The notes beneath the pieces are model-generated. The model made no database searches. It was given only the letters and a program-made list of their open reading frames with translations, and was not told where the DNA came from. Both the position numbers and the translations under genes were made by a program. A stretch of DNA of 64,000 bases from an uncultured Lachnospiraceae bacterium (GTDB lineage: Bacteria > Bacillota > Clostridia > Lachnospirales > Lachnospiraceae): assembly GCA_910578085.1 (NCBI GenBank), contig CAJTPM010000014.1:1-64000 (forward strand), given 5' to 3'. Position 1 is the first letter of the stretch, and every line of letters begins with the position of its first letter. Positions 43,889-53,486 of the stretch are shown in pieces.

Positions 43889-45034
43889 ATGAAAATCAGA
43901 ACGATGTTACGGAAACGGATGACAAAGAAAACAGGTGTTGTTATATTGGCTGTCCTGATAATGGCCGGGATCCCTGGGGGATGCGGGAAAAATGTGATTG
44001 GCGGAAACGACGGACCGACTTCTGTTATCGTTGCAGAGAATGAGGGAGAGAACACGGAGGGGACGGAAACGCCGGAAGAGATGGAAAAAGCGGCAGACGG
44101 AACAGTCTATAAGGTTGGTATCGTGCAGTTTGTGGATGACGCGTCGTTAAACCAGATCAACAGAGCGCTCTGCGCGGAGTTAAATGCAAAAGGAGCGGAA
44201 CTTGGCGTAACTTTTGACTATGAGGACTATAATTTGAATGGTCAGGCGGATGCCACGATGTTAGGTCAGATAGCGCAGCAGCTGTTATCCGAGGATGTGG
44301 ATGTTATCGTGCCCATTGCTACGCCGGCGGCGGTGATCATGCAGGCGGCAGCGGAGGACAGTGAGACGCCAGTGGTATTTTCGGCGGTCAGCGATCCTGT
44401 GGGGGCCGGCCTGGTGGCATCTCTGGAAAATCCCGGTTCCTATGTGACAGGAACTTCCGATGCGCTCAATACAAAAGCAGTGTTCGATCTGATGTTTGCA
44501 GCGGATCCGGATATTGAGAAAGTGGGCCTGCTCTATAACAGAAGCGAGGATGCTTCCAGACAGTCGATTGCGGATGCAAAGGCGTACTGTGAGGAAAGGA
44601 ATGTGGAAGTGGTGGAAAAGACCGGGACCACGAACGATGAAGTGATCCTTGCGGCGGATGCGCTGGCGGCGGAGAAGGTGGATGCGGTATTCACACCCAC
44701 AGATAATACGATCATGACAGCGGAACTGGCAATCTATGAGACATTTGCGGAAGCGGGCATTCCCCATTACGCAGGAGCGGACTCCTTCGCCTTAAACGGC
44801 GCATTCTGCGGTTACGGCGTGAACTATATGGAACTGGGCACGGCCACCGGCGATATGGTGGCGGAGCTTCTGACGCAGGGAAAAGAGCCGGGTCAGATGG
44901 CGGTGGTATCTCTGGATAACGGCATAGCCACGGTAAATACGGATACGGCGCAGGCACTGGGGATCGATTACAGTATGTTCGCCGGCATGTGCAGTGAATT
45001 GAAAGAGATCCGGACAGCGGAGGAATTTGAGTAA
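43889..45034 (+). CDS. trpX: ABC transporter substrate-binding lipoprotein, TrpX type (PF04392)
   Basis: The 381-residue lipoprotein has a basic start, a hydrophobic segment at 17-28 and lipobox IPGGC. A linker contains VIGGNDGPTS, and the two-lobed binding domain runs from about 73 ('VGIVQFVDDASLNQINRAL'). It captures the solute outside and delivers it to the permease. The T-box points to tryptophan. AAGGAGA supports the start. Family members with non-T-box leaders can have other substrates, so specificity rests on the RNA. Confidence 0.87.
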   Translation: MKIRTMLRKRMTKKTGVVILAVLIMAGIPGGCGKNVIGGNDGPTSVIVAENEGENTEGTETPEEMEKAADGTVYKVGIVQFVDDASLNQINRALCAELNAKGAELGVTFDYEDYNLNGQADATMLGQIAQQLLSEDVDVIVPIATPAAVIMQAAAEDSETPVVFSAVSDPVGAGLVASLENPGSYVTGTSDALNTKAVFDLMFAADPDIEKVGLLYNRSEDASRQSIADAKAYCEERNVEVVEKTGTTNDEVILAADALAAEKVDAVFTPTDNTIMTAELAIYETFAEAGIPHYAGADSFALNGAFCGYGVNYMELGTATGDMVAELLTQGKEPGQMAVVSLDNGIATVNTDTAQALGIDYSMFAGMCSELKEIRTAEEFE

Positions 45035-45151
45035 AGCCCGGGGAACAATTGCATGGGAGAGATCCGGAACGGTGTACTTACAGATTCGGATTTCTCCCGC
45101 CCGGGGAGCAGTCAGGGATATTTTTGGAAACGGAATCAGGAGGAATCTGCC

Positions 45152-46069
45152 ATGGCAGCGATTTTTACAATGTCGATCATGCAAAGCGCTTTGGAGCTTG
45201 GGTGTATCTACGCCCTGGTGGCCATCGCCCTGTACATCTCTTTTACTTTATTAAATATAGCGGATCTGTCCACAGACGGCTGTTTTACGCTGGGCTGTGC
45301 GGTGGGAGCCATGGTGACGTTAGCGGGGCATCCGATCCTTGCATTTTTTGCGGCGATGGCGGCCGGCGTCTGTTCCGGTTTTGTGACCGCCTTTTTGCAG
45401 ACAAAGATGGGAGTGCCTTCCATTCTGGCGGGCATCATCGTCAATACAGGACTTTACACGGTCAATCTGGCGGTCATGGGATTTTCTTCCAACATCAATC
45501 TCTACAGCTGTGACAGGCTGTTCAGCATGGCAAAGGAAATATCAGACAATGAAATATACAGAGACTGGTACGAGTTCGGGGTCGTCCTTGCCATTGTCCT
45601 TGTGGTATGTCTGGCCCTGGCATGGCTTCTTGGCACAAGGCTTGGGCTTTCCATCCGTGCCACCGGGGACAATGAGCATATGGTAAAGGCTTCCAGTATC
45701 AATCCCGGGCGGATGATCACCGCAGGACTTTGCATTTCCGGTTCCCTGACGGCGCTCTCCGGCGCTGTTCTGGGACAGTATCAGAAGTCCTGTGATATCA
45801 ATTTCGGCACCGGGCAGGTGACGATCGCACTTGCCAGTCTGGTAATCGGGAATACCCTGATCCGGAAAGGCGGTATGTTCAGACGGATTTTGGGGGTGGT
45901 GCTCGGAAGCTGTCTGTACCGCTTTATCGCGGCCTTTGCACTGCGGCTGTCTCTGCCTGCGGAATCCATGAAACTGGTATCTGCGGTTATTGTGGCGGCA
46001 GCCATCGCTCTTCCATATTTAAAGGAGAAGGCAGGACTGACGCAGAGAAAGCTGCGGGTGGGAAGATGA
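45152..46069 (+). CDS. trpY: ABC transporter permease, TrpY type (COG4120)
   Basis: The 305-residue permease of the branched-chain-amino-acid-like type has about eight helices. Its signature 'ATGDNEHMVKASSINPGRM' near 168-190 is the cytoplasmic docking loop. ATG 45152 follows AGGAGG at eight bases; the open frame runs 33 codons upstream through non-family sequence. It lies 117 bases after trpX and 181 bases before the ATPase gene, wide spacing for one operon, without a visible terminator. Confidence 0.87.
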   Translation: MAAIFTMSIMQSALELGCIYALVAIALYISFTLLNIADLSTDGCFTLGCAVGAMVTLAGHPILAFFAAMAAGVCSGFVTAFLQTKMGVPSILAGIIVNTGLYTVNLAVMGFSSNINLYSCDRLFSMAKEISDNEIYRDWYEFGVVLAIVLVVCLALAWLLGTRLGLSIRATGDNEHMVKASSINPGRMITAGLCISGSLTALSGAVLGQYQKSCDINFGTGQVTIALASLVIGNTLIRKGGMFRRILGVVLGSCLYRFIAAFALRLSLPAESMKLVSAVIVAAAIALPYLKEKAGLTQRKLRVGR

Positions 46070-46250
46070 TAAAAGCGCGGGGAGGCGGTATGCTGCGGAT
46101 GGAAAGAGCATGAGAGCTGGACGAGACAGAAGAATGCGGTCAACAGGAAAGATATCCGGAATCCGCAACGCAGATGGCAGTGAAGAGAATAAAAGAAGTA
46201 ACAGCATGTGGGGCGGTGCAGACTGCCGGAAAACAGGAGAATAAAAACAA

Positions 46251-47048
46251 ATGTTATCAATAAAAAATATAAGCAAAACATTCGATCCCGGTACCGTTCA
46301 TGAGAAGACGGCGCTGCGGCATCTGAGTCTGGAGATGACGACGGGAGATTTTGCGACGATTGTTGGCAGCAACGGAGCCGGGAAATCCACTCTGTTTAAC
46401 GCCATCACAGGAGCCTTTTATGTGGATGAGGGAAATATCATTCTGGGCGGGGAAGATATTACCTTTCAAAAGGAGTATCTGCGCAGCAGAGTTATCGGCC
46501 ATCTGTTTCAGAATCCGCTTCTCGGGACAGCTCCTCACATGTCCATTGAGGAGAATATGGCGCTTGCGTATATGCGGGTTTCCGGAAAACATTCCCCCTT
46601 TGGCAAAATAGCGGGAAAAGACAGAAAAATGTTTGGGGAGCAGCTTGCGTTTCTTGAAATGGGGTTGGAGGACAGGATGAAAGATCCGGTGGGACTTTTG
46701 TCGGGCGGACAGAGACAGGCCTTAACGCTTCTGATGGCGACCATGGTGATGCCGAAGATCCTGCTGTTAGACGAACACACCGCCGCACTGGATCCTGGCG
46801 CGGCACAGAAGGTACTGCAGCTGACAAAAGATATTGTAAGAGAGCAAAAGATCACCTGCCTGATGGTAACCCACAACCTGCATCAGGCTCTGGAAATGGG
46901 GAACCGCACGCTGATGATGAAAGACGGGCGGATCATTCTGGATATAGCGGGAAAGCAGCGGGAGAACATGACGGTGGAAAACCTGCTGGAAAAGTTTTGT
47001 GAAAGGGCGGGGGAAGCGCTTGACAACGACCGGATCCTGCTGTCGTAG
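46251..47048 (+). CDS. trpZ: ABC transporter ATP-binding protein, TrpZ type (COG1101)
   Basis: The 265-residue ATPase has Walker A GSNGAGKST near 42, Q-loop LFQNPLLG, signature 'LLSGGQRQALTLLMATM', Walker B ILLLDEHTAALDP and H-loop VTHNLHQAL. The D-loop and the His after Glu (DEHTAALD) are typical of COG1101. It powers TrpY. AGGAG sits 12 bases upstream of the ATG. The 181-base gap 46070-46250 shows no feature I can name. Confidence 0.9.
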   Translation: MLSIKNISKTFDPGTVHEKTALRHLSLEMTTGDFATIVGSNGAGKSTLFNAITGAFYVDEGNIILGGEDITFQKEYLRSRVIGHLFQNPLLGTAPHMSIEENMALAYMRVSGKHSPFGKIAGKDRKMFGEQLAFLEMGLEDRMKDPVGLLSGGQRQALTLLMATMVMPKILLLDEHTAALDPGAAQKVLQLTKDIVREQKITCLMVTHNLHQALEMGNRTLMMKDGRIILDIAGKQRENMTVENLLEKFCERAGEALDNDRILLS

Positions 47049-47256
47049 CAATAAAACGGCAGGAAAAATTTTAAGGTGAACTTTCGCTCGGACGGCAGTC
47101 TGTCATCAAATCGGTCTGCTGGATAATGTACAATAAAATATACTGCAAAATATGTGGCCAGTTAAAAAATAGTGGTTTTCTGGGAAAAAATGTTATATAA
47201 TTTTGTTGGAGATTATCTTCTAATCAATTTACTATCAGGAAAGGGAGATGTGAATC

Positions 47257-48993
47257 ATGTCTTACGAACAAACAACTACAACAAAATCCAAACACAGAGT
47301 GTCGCTGCTTCATTCCATGCGGACGAAGATTATGCTGCTTGTGCAGATCGGGGCGCTCTGTTCCTGCATTATGGTGCTACAGATGACGGTGCCGAGAGCG
47401 GAGGAAGAACTTACCAGACTAACCCAGAATTCACTGCTCAGTCTCGCCAGAGCTTATGCTGTGGGCATGGAGACAGAGATCGCGGAAAGGGAAAGTGCCG
47501 GGATTGAAATGGACTACGATGCTTACGCGGGGATTCTGGCGGATGCCAACATGGAGGGCGTGGAGTCTTCCTACGCCTATATGGTATCTCCGGAGGGAAC
47601 CATGCTCTATCATCCGACTGCCAGCAAGGTTGGAGCGCCGGTGGAAAATGCCGTGGTAAAAGAGGTGGTGGCAAAGATTAAATCCGGTATCATTCCGCAG
47701 CCGGAAGTGGTGAGCTATGATTTTAACGGAGAAATCAAATATGCTTCCTATTATGTGCTTTCCACGAAGGATATTATCGTGATCTCCACGGACGAGGAAG
47801 AAGTGCTGAGCGGAATCAATGCCATGATGCTGCACTCCGGCGAGGGCATGCTGGTGGTGATGATAGTGCTTGCAGTGGTGATCATAGTGCTGTCCGGTAT
47901 TATGATGAAGCCGTTAAAGAGAATGACAGTGCTGATCAATGAGATGGAGGAGTTAAAATTTGTCAGCCATCCCTGGAATGAAAAGCTGGTGAAAGGGAAG
48001 GACGAGTGCGGCGCTATGGCAAAAGCCGTATCCGCCATGAGAGGGAGCCTGAGGAATGTGATTAAAGATGTCACCGACGCCAGCGTGCATCTGAACGGGA
48101 TCGTGAGCAATCTGCAGGATGCCTCTTCGGAAGTAAATGATTCCTGCACGGATAATTCCGCGACCACCGAGGAACTGGCGGCAGGGATGGAGGAGACAAC
48201 GGCCACAACGCAGACCATTGTTTCCGGTATGGAAGATATGAAAGAAGGCGCCGATAATATTCAGAGAATGTCGATGGACGGCGAAGAGCTGTCAAATGAG
48301 ATCGAGGCAAGGGCAGCGAAACTGAAAGAATCCGCTACGGAATCTGTAAAACTGGCCAGAGAGATGTTTGCTTCTCTGCAGAAGAATTCTGCGAAGGCGA
48401 TGGAAGAGGCAAAGGCGGTGGAAAAGATCAACGAACTGACGGAAGTGATTATGCGGATCTCCTCTCAGACCAGTCTTCTGGCATTAAATGCGTCCATAGA
48501 GGCGGCGAGGGCCGGGGAAGCCGGAAAGGGTTTTGCAGTGGTAGCTACGGAGATCGGCAATCTGGCAAACCAGAGTTCGGAGACTGTGGCCAATATCAAC
48601 AATATCGTGGCAGAAGTCAACCAGGTAGTGCGGGATATGGGTAGTACACTGCATGATACGACACAGTTTATGGAGAATCAGGTGGTGCCGGATTATCAGG
48701 CATTCTACGATGTGAGCAACCAGTACAATGAAGATTCCGTGGCAGTGAAAAACAGCATGACTTCCATTCAGGAATCCGTGGCACAGCTGAACGAGACCAT
48801 GGGAATGATGACAGACGGACTCGAAGGCATCAGCAAAACCGTCAATGAATCCGCGACCGGTGTGACAGATATTGCCGAGAAGACAGCTTCCGTTGTGAAC
48901 CGTATGGGAGAGACCATGGAGATGGTGGCAGGCTGCCAGAGCGAGGCGGACAGACTAAAGGATATTGCGGGACGGTTTTACATAGAAGGATAG
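47257..48993 (+). CDS. Methyl-accepting chemotaxis protein
   Basis: The 578-residue receptor has TM1 at about 26-47, an outside Cache-like sensor to about 190 ('YAYMVSPEGTMLYHPTAS' is the ligand-pocket region of dCache/sCache domains), TM2 at about 195-215, a HAMP-like linker, and the signalling hairpin. The hairpin tip reads 'ISSQTSLLALNASIEAARAG', followed by 'EAGKGFAVVATEIGNLA'. It steers the flagellar motor through CheA/CheW, none of which is here. GGGAGA supports the start. I see no good sigma-28 promoter before it; a TATAAT at about 47,196 may serve. Confidence 0.93.
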   Translation: MSYEQTTTTKSKHRVSLLHSMRTKIMLLVQIGALCSCIMVLQMTVPRAEEELTRLTQNSLLSLARAYAVGMETEIAERESAGIEMDYDAYAGILADANMEGVESSYAYMVSPEGTMLYHPTASKVGAPVENAVVKEVVAKIKSGIIPQPEVVSYDFNGEIKYASYYVLSTKDIIVISTDEEEVLSGINAMMLHSGEGMLVVMIVLAVVIIVLSGIMMKPLKRMTVLINEMEELKFVSHPWNEKLVKGKDECGAMAKAVSAMRGSLRNVIKDVTDASVHLNGIVSNLQDASSEVNDSCTDNSATTEELAAGMEETTATTQTIVSGMEDMKEGADNIQRMSMDGEELSNEIEARAAKLKESATESVKLAREMFASLQKNSAKAMEEAKAVEKINELTEVIMRISSQTSLLALNASIEAARAGEAGKGFAVVATEIGNLANQSSETVANINNIVAEVNQVVRDMGSTLHDTTQFMENQVVPDYQAFYDVSNQYNEDSVAVKNSMTSIQESVAQLNETMGMMTDGLEGISKTVNESATGVTDIAEKTASVVNRMGETMEMVAGCQSEADRLKDIAGRFYIEG

Positions 48994-49079
48994 AAAAACA
49001 CCTTGAAACCCCGCCCCCCTTTTGTTATACTTGTCTATAGCAATGGAAGGTATAGTTTGGATTGTAAGGGAGGTATTAC

Positions 49080-49619
49080 ATGACTGCAAAAGAATGTATT
49101 AAGGGGCGCAGAAGTGTCAGGAAATTTACGGAGCAGGCAGTTGATCACGCACTTTTATCGGAAATCGTGGAGACGGCTTCTTATTATCCCAGCTGGAAGC
49201 ATACACAGATCGTTCGTTTCGTGGCCGTGGAGGGGGAGAAGAAGGAGAGGCTTGCGAAGGAATGCACCGACATGTGGGCAAACAATGGAAAGATCATGGA
49301 ATCTGCACCGGTGGTAATGGCTGTGACGATCATCAGAAATCGTTCCGGTTTTGAGAGAGACGGTTCTTTCTCCACAAATAAAGGGGACAGATGGCAGATG
49401 TATGATGCGGGAATCGCTTCCCAGACACTCTGTCTGGCAGCTTATGAGAAAGGAATAGCATCTGTTATTTTAGGTCTTTTTGATGACGCAAAGGCGGCTG
49501 CTATTCTGGAACTTCCGGAGGACAGGGAAGTGGCGGCGTTAATTCCCGTGGGATATGCGGCGGAAGATCCGGCAGCGCCTAAGAGAAAACCGGTGGAAGA
49601 AATATTGTCATTTTGTTAA
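49080..49619 (+). CDS. Nitroreductase-family FMN oxidoreductase
   Basis: The 179-residue protein begins with the family motif 'KGRRSVRKFTEQAV' that binds FMN phosphate. It continues with 'ETASYYPSWKHTQIVRF', where the usual P-S-x-x-N-x-Q site is P-S-W-K-H-T-Q, and has GIASQTLCLAAYEKG near 115. It would reduce nitro or quinone compounds with NAD(P)H. A terminator follows, so it is separate from pyrB. GGGAGG supports the start. Confidence 0.9.
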   Translation: MTAKECIKGRRSVRKFTEQAVDHALLSEIVETASYYPSWKHTQIVRFVAVEGEKKERLAKECTDMWANNGKIMESAPVVMAVTIIRNRSGFERDGSFSTNKGDRWQMYDAGIASQTLCLAAYEKGIASVILGLFDDAKAAAILELPEDREVAALIPVGYAAEDPAAPKRKPVEEILSFC

Positions 49620-49626
49620 ACAGAGA

Positions 49627-49657
49627 GCGAAGGGGTTTTTATCCCTTCGCTTCTTTA
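49627..49657 (+). terminator. Rho-independent terminator after the nitroreductase gene
   Basis: GCGAAGGG pairs with CCCTTCGC across an eight-base loop, followed by TTCTTTATG. Confidence 0.75.
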
Positions 49658-49694
49658 TGATTCATAGAAATCAGAGCAGGAGGTAGGACATAAT

Positions 49695-50606
49695 ATGAGA
49701 CATCTTTTGAGTCCTCTGGACTTTTCCGCAGAAGAACTGGATGAATTGTTTGCACTTGCGGATGATATCGAGAGAGAACCGGGAAAATATGCGCAGATCT
49801 GTGCGGGGAAGAAACTGGCGACCTGTTTTTATGAACCCAGCACAAGAACGAGGCTCAGTTTTGAGACGGCAATGCTAAATCTGGGCGGAAGTATCCTTGG
49901 ATTTTCCGATGCGGCATCCTCTTCCGCGTCCAAAGGGGAGAGCGTTTCCGATACGATCCGTGTGATCAGCTGTTTTGCAGATATCTGTGCGATGCGCCAC
50001 CCGAAGGAGGGAGCGGCTTTTGTGGCGGCATCCCGCTCCACCATCCCTGTGATCAACGCAGGCGACGGCGGACATCAGCACCCCACACAGACGTTGACGG
50101 ATCTGATGACGATCCATGCCCTGAAGGGGCGCCTCGGCAATTTTACGATAGGGCTCTGCGGGGATCTGAAATTCGGCCGCACCGTACATTCCCTGATTCA
50201 CGCGTTAGTGCGCTATGAAAATGTTACGTTTAAGTTTATCTCTCCGGAGGAACTGCGTGTTCCGGATTATATTATTGAAATGCTGAAAGAGAGAGGGGTT
50301 CCCTACGAGGAGGTTATCAGCCTGGAGAACTGTATTCCGGAACTTGATCTTCTGTATATGACAAGAGTGCAGCGGGAACGTTTCTTCAATGAGGAGGATT
50401 ACGTCAGGCTGAAGGATTTCTATATTCTGGATAAAGCGAAAATGGATCTGGCGAAACCGGATTGTCTGGTACTGCATCCTCTGCCCAGGGTAAACGAGAT
50501 CTCCGTGGAAGTGGACAGCGATGAGCGGGCGGTCTATTTTAAACAGGTGCAGTACGGCGTGTATGTGCGTATGGCGCTGATTCTGAGACTGCTGGAACTT
50601 GCGTGA
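49695..50606 (+). CDS. pyrB: Aspartate carbamoyltransferase catalytic subunit
   Basis: The 303-residue enzyme joins carbamoyl phosphate to aspartate, the first committed step to pyrimidines. Visible are STRTRLSFE near 51 (carbamoyl phosphate), 'GDGGHQHPTQTLTDL' near 125, and LHPLPRVNE near 258. pyrI follows, so the holoenzyme should be the E. coli-like class B with CTP/ATP control. AGGAGG sits 13 bases ahead. Other pyr genes are outside the window. Confidence 0.95.
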   Translation: MRHLLSPLDFSAEELDELFALADDIEREPGKYAQICAGKKLATCFYEPSTRTRLSFETAMLNLGGSILGFSDAASSSASKGESVSDTIRVISCFADICAMRHPKEGAAFVAASRSTIPVINAGDGGHQHPTQTLTDLMTIHALKGRLGNFTIGLCGDLKFGRTVHSLIHALVRYENVTFKFISPEELRVPDYIIEMLKERGVPYEEVISLENCIPELDLLYMTRVQRERFFNEEDYVRLKDFYILDKAKMDLAKPDCLVLHPLPRVNEISVEVDSDERAVYFKQVQYGVYVRMALILRLLELA

Positions 50607-50683
50607 GTAAGTAGAAACAAGGAAATGAAGCGCTAACAAAGTGTGATGGGAGAGTATCTGCGGTACTGGAATAGGAGAACATT

Positions 50684-51124
50684 ATGTTAAACGTCGGAAA
50701 AATAGAAGAGGGCTTTGTACTTGATCATATCAAGGCAGGAAAAAGTATGGAAATATACAGGCATTTGCAGTTAGATAAGCTGGATTGTACTGTGGCTATC
50801 ATCAAAAATGCCCGCAGCAATAAAATGCAGAAGAAAGATATTATCAAAGTAGAGTGTGATATCGATACATTGAATCTGGACATTTTGGGCTATATCGATC
50901 ATAATATAACTGTGAATGTCATACAGCAGGGTGAGATCGTGGAGAAAAAGGCGCTTCATCTGCCGAAGGAGATCAAAAATGTGATACACTGCCACAATCC
51001 CCGCTGCATCACATCCATAGAGCAGGAGCTTCCGCATATTTTTGTGCTGGCTGATGAGGCGAAGGAAATTTACCGCTGTAAGTACTGCGAGGAGAAATAC
51101 AGCAAAAAGGAAAAACGCTTGTGA
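50684..51124 (+). CDS. pyrI: Aspartate carbamoyltransferase regulatory subunit
   Basis: The 146-residue subunit has the allosteric nucleotide domain in the first 95 residues and a zinc domain with C-x4-C (CHNPRC) and C-x2-C (CKYC) that holds it to PyrB. CTP would inhibit and ATP activate. It follows pyrB by 77 bases with GGAGAA before the ATG. Confidence 0.95.
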   Translation: MLNVGKIEEGFVLDHIKAGKSMEIYRHLQLDKLDCTVAIIKNARSNKMQKKDIIKVECDIDTLNLDILGYIDHNITVNVIQQGEIVEKKALHLPKEIKNVIHCHNPRCITSIEQELPHIFVLADEAKEIYRCKYCEEKYSKKEKRL

Positions 51125-51137
51125 AAAGGAGAGGGAA

Positions 51138-51533
51138 ATGGGAATGGAGTATCTTGAAAGAAAACGTGTGTTATTTTTTGGGCTGCCCTGGACGTTTACA
51201 AAGTATACGATCAAAGAGGATGTGATCACAATCAATACAGGGCTTTTGCACACAAGGGAAAATGACTGTTATATGTATAAGGTGCAGGATGTGGAGCTGA
51301 CGATCTCTCTGTGGGAGAGAATTTTCAGGATGGGAACAGTCATCTGTTATACCGGAGATACGACGAACCCGAAGCTCTATATCGAACATGTGAAAAATGC
51401 AAAAGCCATCAAGGATTTCATTCTGAAGGCGTCGGAGGAGGCCAGAATGAAACGCAGAACCATGAATACCCTCAGCATCGATGCGGATGTGGATCTGGAT
51501 GGCAACGGGATTCCGGACAGGTTTGAGGATTGA
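51138..51533 (+). CDS. Bacterial PH-domain protein with C-terminal calcium-loop-like motif
   Basis: The 131-residue protein has a YdbS/bPH2-like PH fold at about 1-95 (RVLFFGLPWTFTKYTI, 'DVELTISLWERIFRMGTVI'). It ends 'DADVDLDGNGIPDRFED', a D-x-D-x-D-G-x-G-x-P-D loop like those of thrombospondin type 3 or dockerin repeats. No membrane segment or signal peptide is visible. It follows pyrI by 13 bases, AAGGAG supports ATG 51138, and it is likely co-transcribed. The function is unknown. Confidence 0.72.
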   Translation: MGMEYLERKRVLFFGLPWTFTKYTIKEDVITINTGLLHTRENDCYMYKVQDVELTISLWERIFRMGTVICYTGDTTNPKLYIEHVKNAKAIKDFILKASEEARMKRRTMNTLSIDADVDLDGNGIPDRFED

Positions 51534-51607
51534 GTGGATTCTCAATTGAGGGCCGGACGCCGGGATGCTGGTTGGAACCACAATCTGATGTGAATGCGGA
51601 TGTTCTG

Positions 51608-52060
51608 TCAGAGTTTCCGGAATCCGTTGTTTAAGGTGAATTTCTCGTAAAACAGTCCCGCAAGGAACCAGTTCGGAAAGAAGTCCAGGCGGATATGGGG
51701 GCCGATGCGGAGTCTGTGTCTGCTGTAATCCCAGGGAACCAGATCTTTTCCGGCGAGAAGCTTCCCGGAGGTGAATTCGCCGAGGAAAATAAGCAGAGCA
51801 TAGAGAGTTCCCCGCAGAGGAAGCCGTAGTTTATGGGTGATCCCAAATAGCGGACGCAGAAAGGCGGCGCAGCCGTAGATCGGAAACATCCAGAGAGAGG
51901 TGGTTCCCACCAGCTGAAAATCATGTCTCTGCAGTGATTTACATGCGGTAAAGAGAATTTCGATACACCAGCCTGCGATGCCGCAGTGGAGAAACAGTCT
52001 GGAAAGCGGCATCGGGGATGTGTTTTTTTGTGTTTTTTCGGGTGATTTTTTTGTGCTCAT
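51608..52060 (-). CDS. Short PF06541-like membrane protein
   Basis: The 150-residue protein has four hydrophobic stretches. 'HCGIAGWCIEILFTACKSL', WMFPIYGCAAF and WDYSRHRLRIG mirror the marks of the protein at 40,520, so the two are paralogues. This one lacks the coiled tail. It has no clear ribosome site and may start at Met17. It is transcribed away from folC. Confidence 0.68.
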   Translation of the reverse strand: MSTKKSPEKTQKNTSPMPLSRLFLHCGIAGWCIEILFTACKSLQRHDFQLVGTTSLWMFPIYGCAAFLRPLFGITHKLRLPLRGTLYALLIFLGEFTSGKLLAGKDLVPWDYSRHRLRIGPHIRLDFFPNWFLAGLFYEKFTLNNGFRKL

Positions 52061-52127
52061 AAAAGAAGTATGAGCAGTCGGGAAAAATATTATGCATAAG
52101 GTGTTTATTAAGACCTGGGAGGAGCAG

Positions 52128-53486
52128 ATGAATTATCGAGAGACGATGGAATATATGGAGGAGATGTCGGCTCTTGGCAGTGTGCCGGGACTTGAGTCCA
52201 TAACAGAACTTTGCAGGAGACTTGGAAATCCGCAGGATTCTCTTTTTTTTGTGCATATTGCGGGGACTAACGGAAAGGGTTCCCTGCTTGCCTATCTGTA
52301 TGGCATGTTAAAGGCGGCGGGATACCGGACAGGGTGTTTTTCTTCGCCGGCGGTCTATGCATACCGGGAGAAAATACAGGTGAACGGAAAAGAGATTCTG
52401 GCGAAGGAATTTGCGGAGTGGATGAGTCTGGTCAGAGAGGAAGCGGATGCCATGGCAGAGGAGGGGCGTCCCCATCCAACGGTATTTGAGATGGAGACAG
52501 CAGTCAGTTTTCTGTATTTTAAGGAGAAACACTGTGATATTGTGCTTCTGGAATGCGGTATGGGCGGGGATCTGGACGCCACAAACATTGTGAGAAACAC
52601 GCTGGCCGCCGTTTTTGCTTCGATCAGCATGGATCACATGGCGTATTTGGGAAATACACTTTCTGAGATAGCAGGCCATAAGGCCGGGATCATAAAACCG
52701 GGGGCGGAGACGGCAAGCGGTATCCAGGAGCCTGAAGTGTTTCAGATTTTAAAGGCAGGGGCCGGGGAGCAGACGCTCAGGACTGTTGAGAGGGAGCGCA
52801 TCACACATATCCGGTACGGGCTGGAAAAGCAGCGGTTTGATTACCTTTCCTCTTCCGGAAAACTTTACAGACGCCTTGAGATTCCACTGGCAGGAATCGT
52901 ACAGCCGGAAAATGCGGCCCTGGCAGTGGAGACAGCGGAAGCGTTGGGCAGAAAGGGCTTTTCTGTGACAGAAAAGCAGCTGCGGCAGGGACTTTCCGGG
53001 ACGAGATGGCCCTATCGCTTTGAGATCGTGGCAAAGAAGCCTTACTTTATTCTGGACGGCGCCCACAATGAGGACGCGGCAGTCCGTCTGGCGGAGGGGA
53101 TACGGTTTTATTTTACAAACAGAAAGATCGTCTATGTGATGGGAATGCTGAAAGATAAAGAGTATGAGAAAGTGATAGCACAGACATATGCCTATGCGGA
53201 GCAGATCATTACGGTGACACCGCCCGGTGAAGAGAGGGCTCTGCCCGGACATGAACTGGCTGTGGCGGCTTCCGGTTACCATCCTCATGTGACGGAGGCC
53301 GCCAGTCTGGAAGAGGCCGTGGAGATGGCGTATCTGTTTGCGCAGAAAGACTGGGTGATCCTGGCATTCGGTTCCCTTTCTTATCTGGGAGCCCTGGGCA
53401 GAATCGTGAGAGACAGGAGTGAAAGACATGGTAGATCAGGAAAAAATAAGACAGGGCGTCAGGCTGTTACTTCAGGGAATCGGTGA
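52128..53486 (+). CDS. folC: Dihydrofolate synthase / folylpolyglutamate synthase
   Basis: The 452-residue Mur-ligase-like enzyme adds glutamate to dihydropteroate and lengthens the tail. Visible are the P-loop HIAGTNGKGS near 44-53, VFEMETAVSFLYF near 112, 'VLLECGMGGDLDATN' near 134 and DGAHNEDAA near 304 in the C-terminal domain. ATG 52128 agrees with family starts and has GGAGGAG nearby. The last 20 residues, basic and Gly-rich, are encoded in the stretch that also codes for the start of FolE. Confidence 0.92.
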   Translation: MNYRETMEYMEEMSALGSVPGLESITELCRRLGNPQDSLFFVHIAGTNGKGSLLAYLYGMLKAAGYRTGCFSSPAVYAYREKIQVNGKEILAKEFAEWMSLVREEADAMAEEGRPHPTVFEMETAVSFLYFKEKHCDIVLLECGMGGDLDATNIVRNTLAAVFASISMDHMAYLGNTLSEIAGHKAGIIKPGAETASGIQEPEVFQILKAGAGEQTLRTVERERITHIRYGLEKQRFDYLSSSGKLYRRLEIPLAGIVQPENAALAVETAEALGRKGFSVTEKQLRQGLSGTRWPYRFEIVAKKPYFILDGAHNEDAAVRLAEGIRFYFTNRKIVYVMGMLKDKEYEKVIAQTYAYAEQIITVTPPGEERALPGHELAVAASGYHPHVTEAASLEEAVEMAYLFAQKDWVILAFGSLSYLGALGRIVRDRSERHGRSGKNKTGRQAVTSGNR

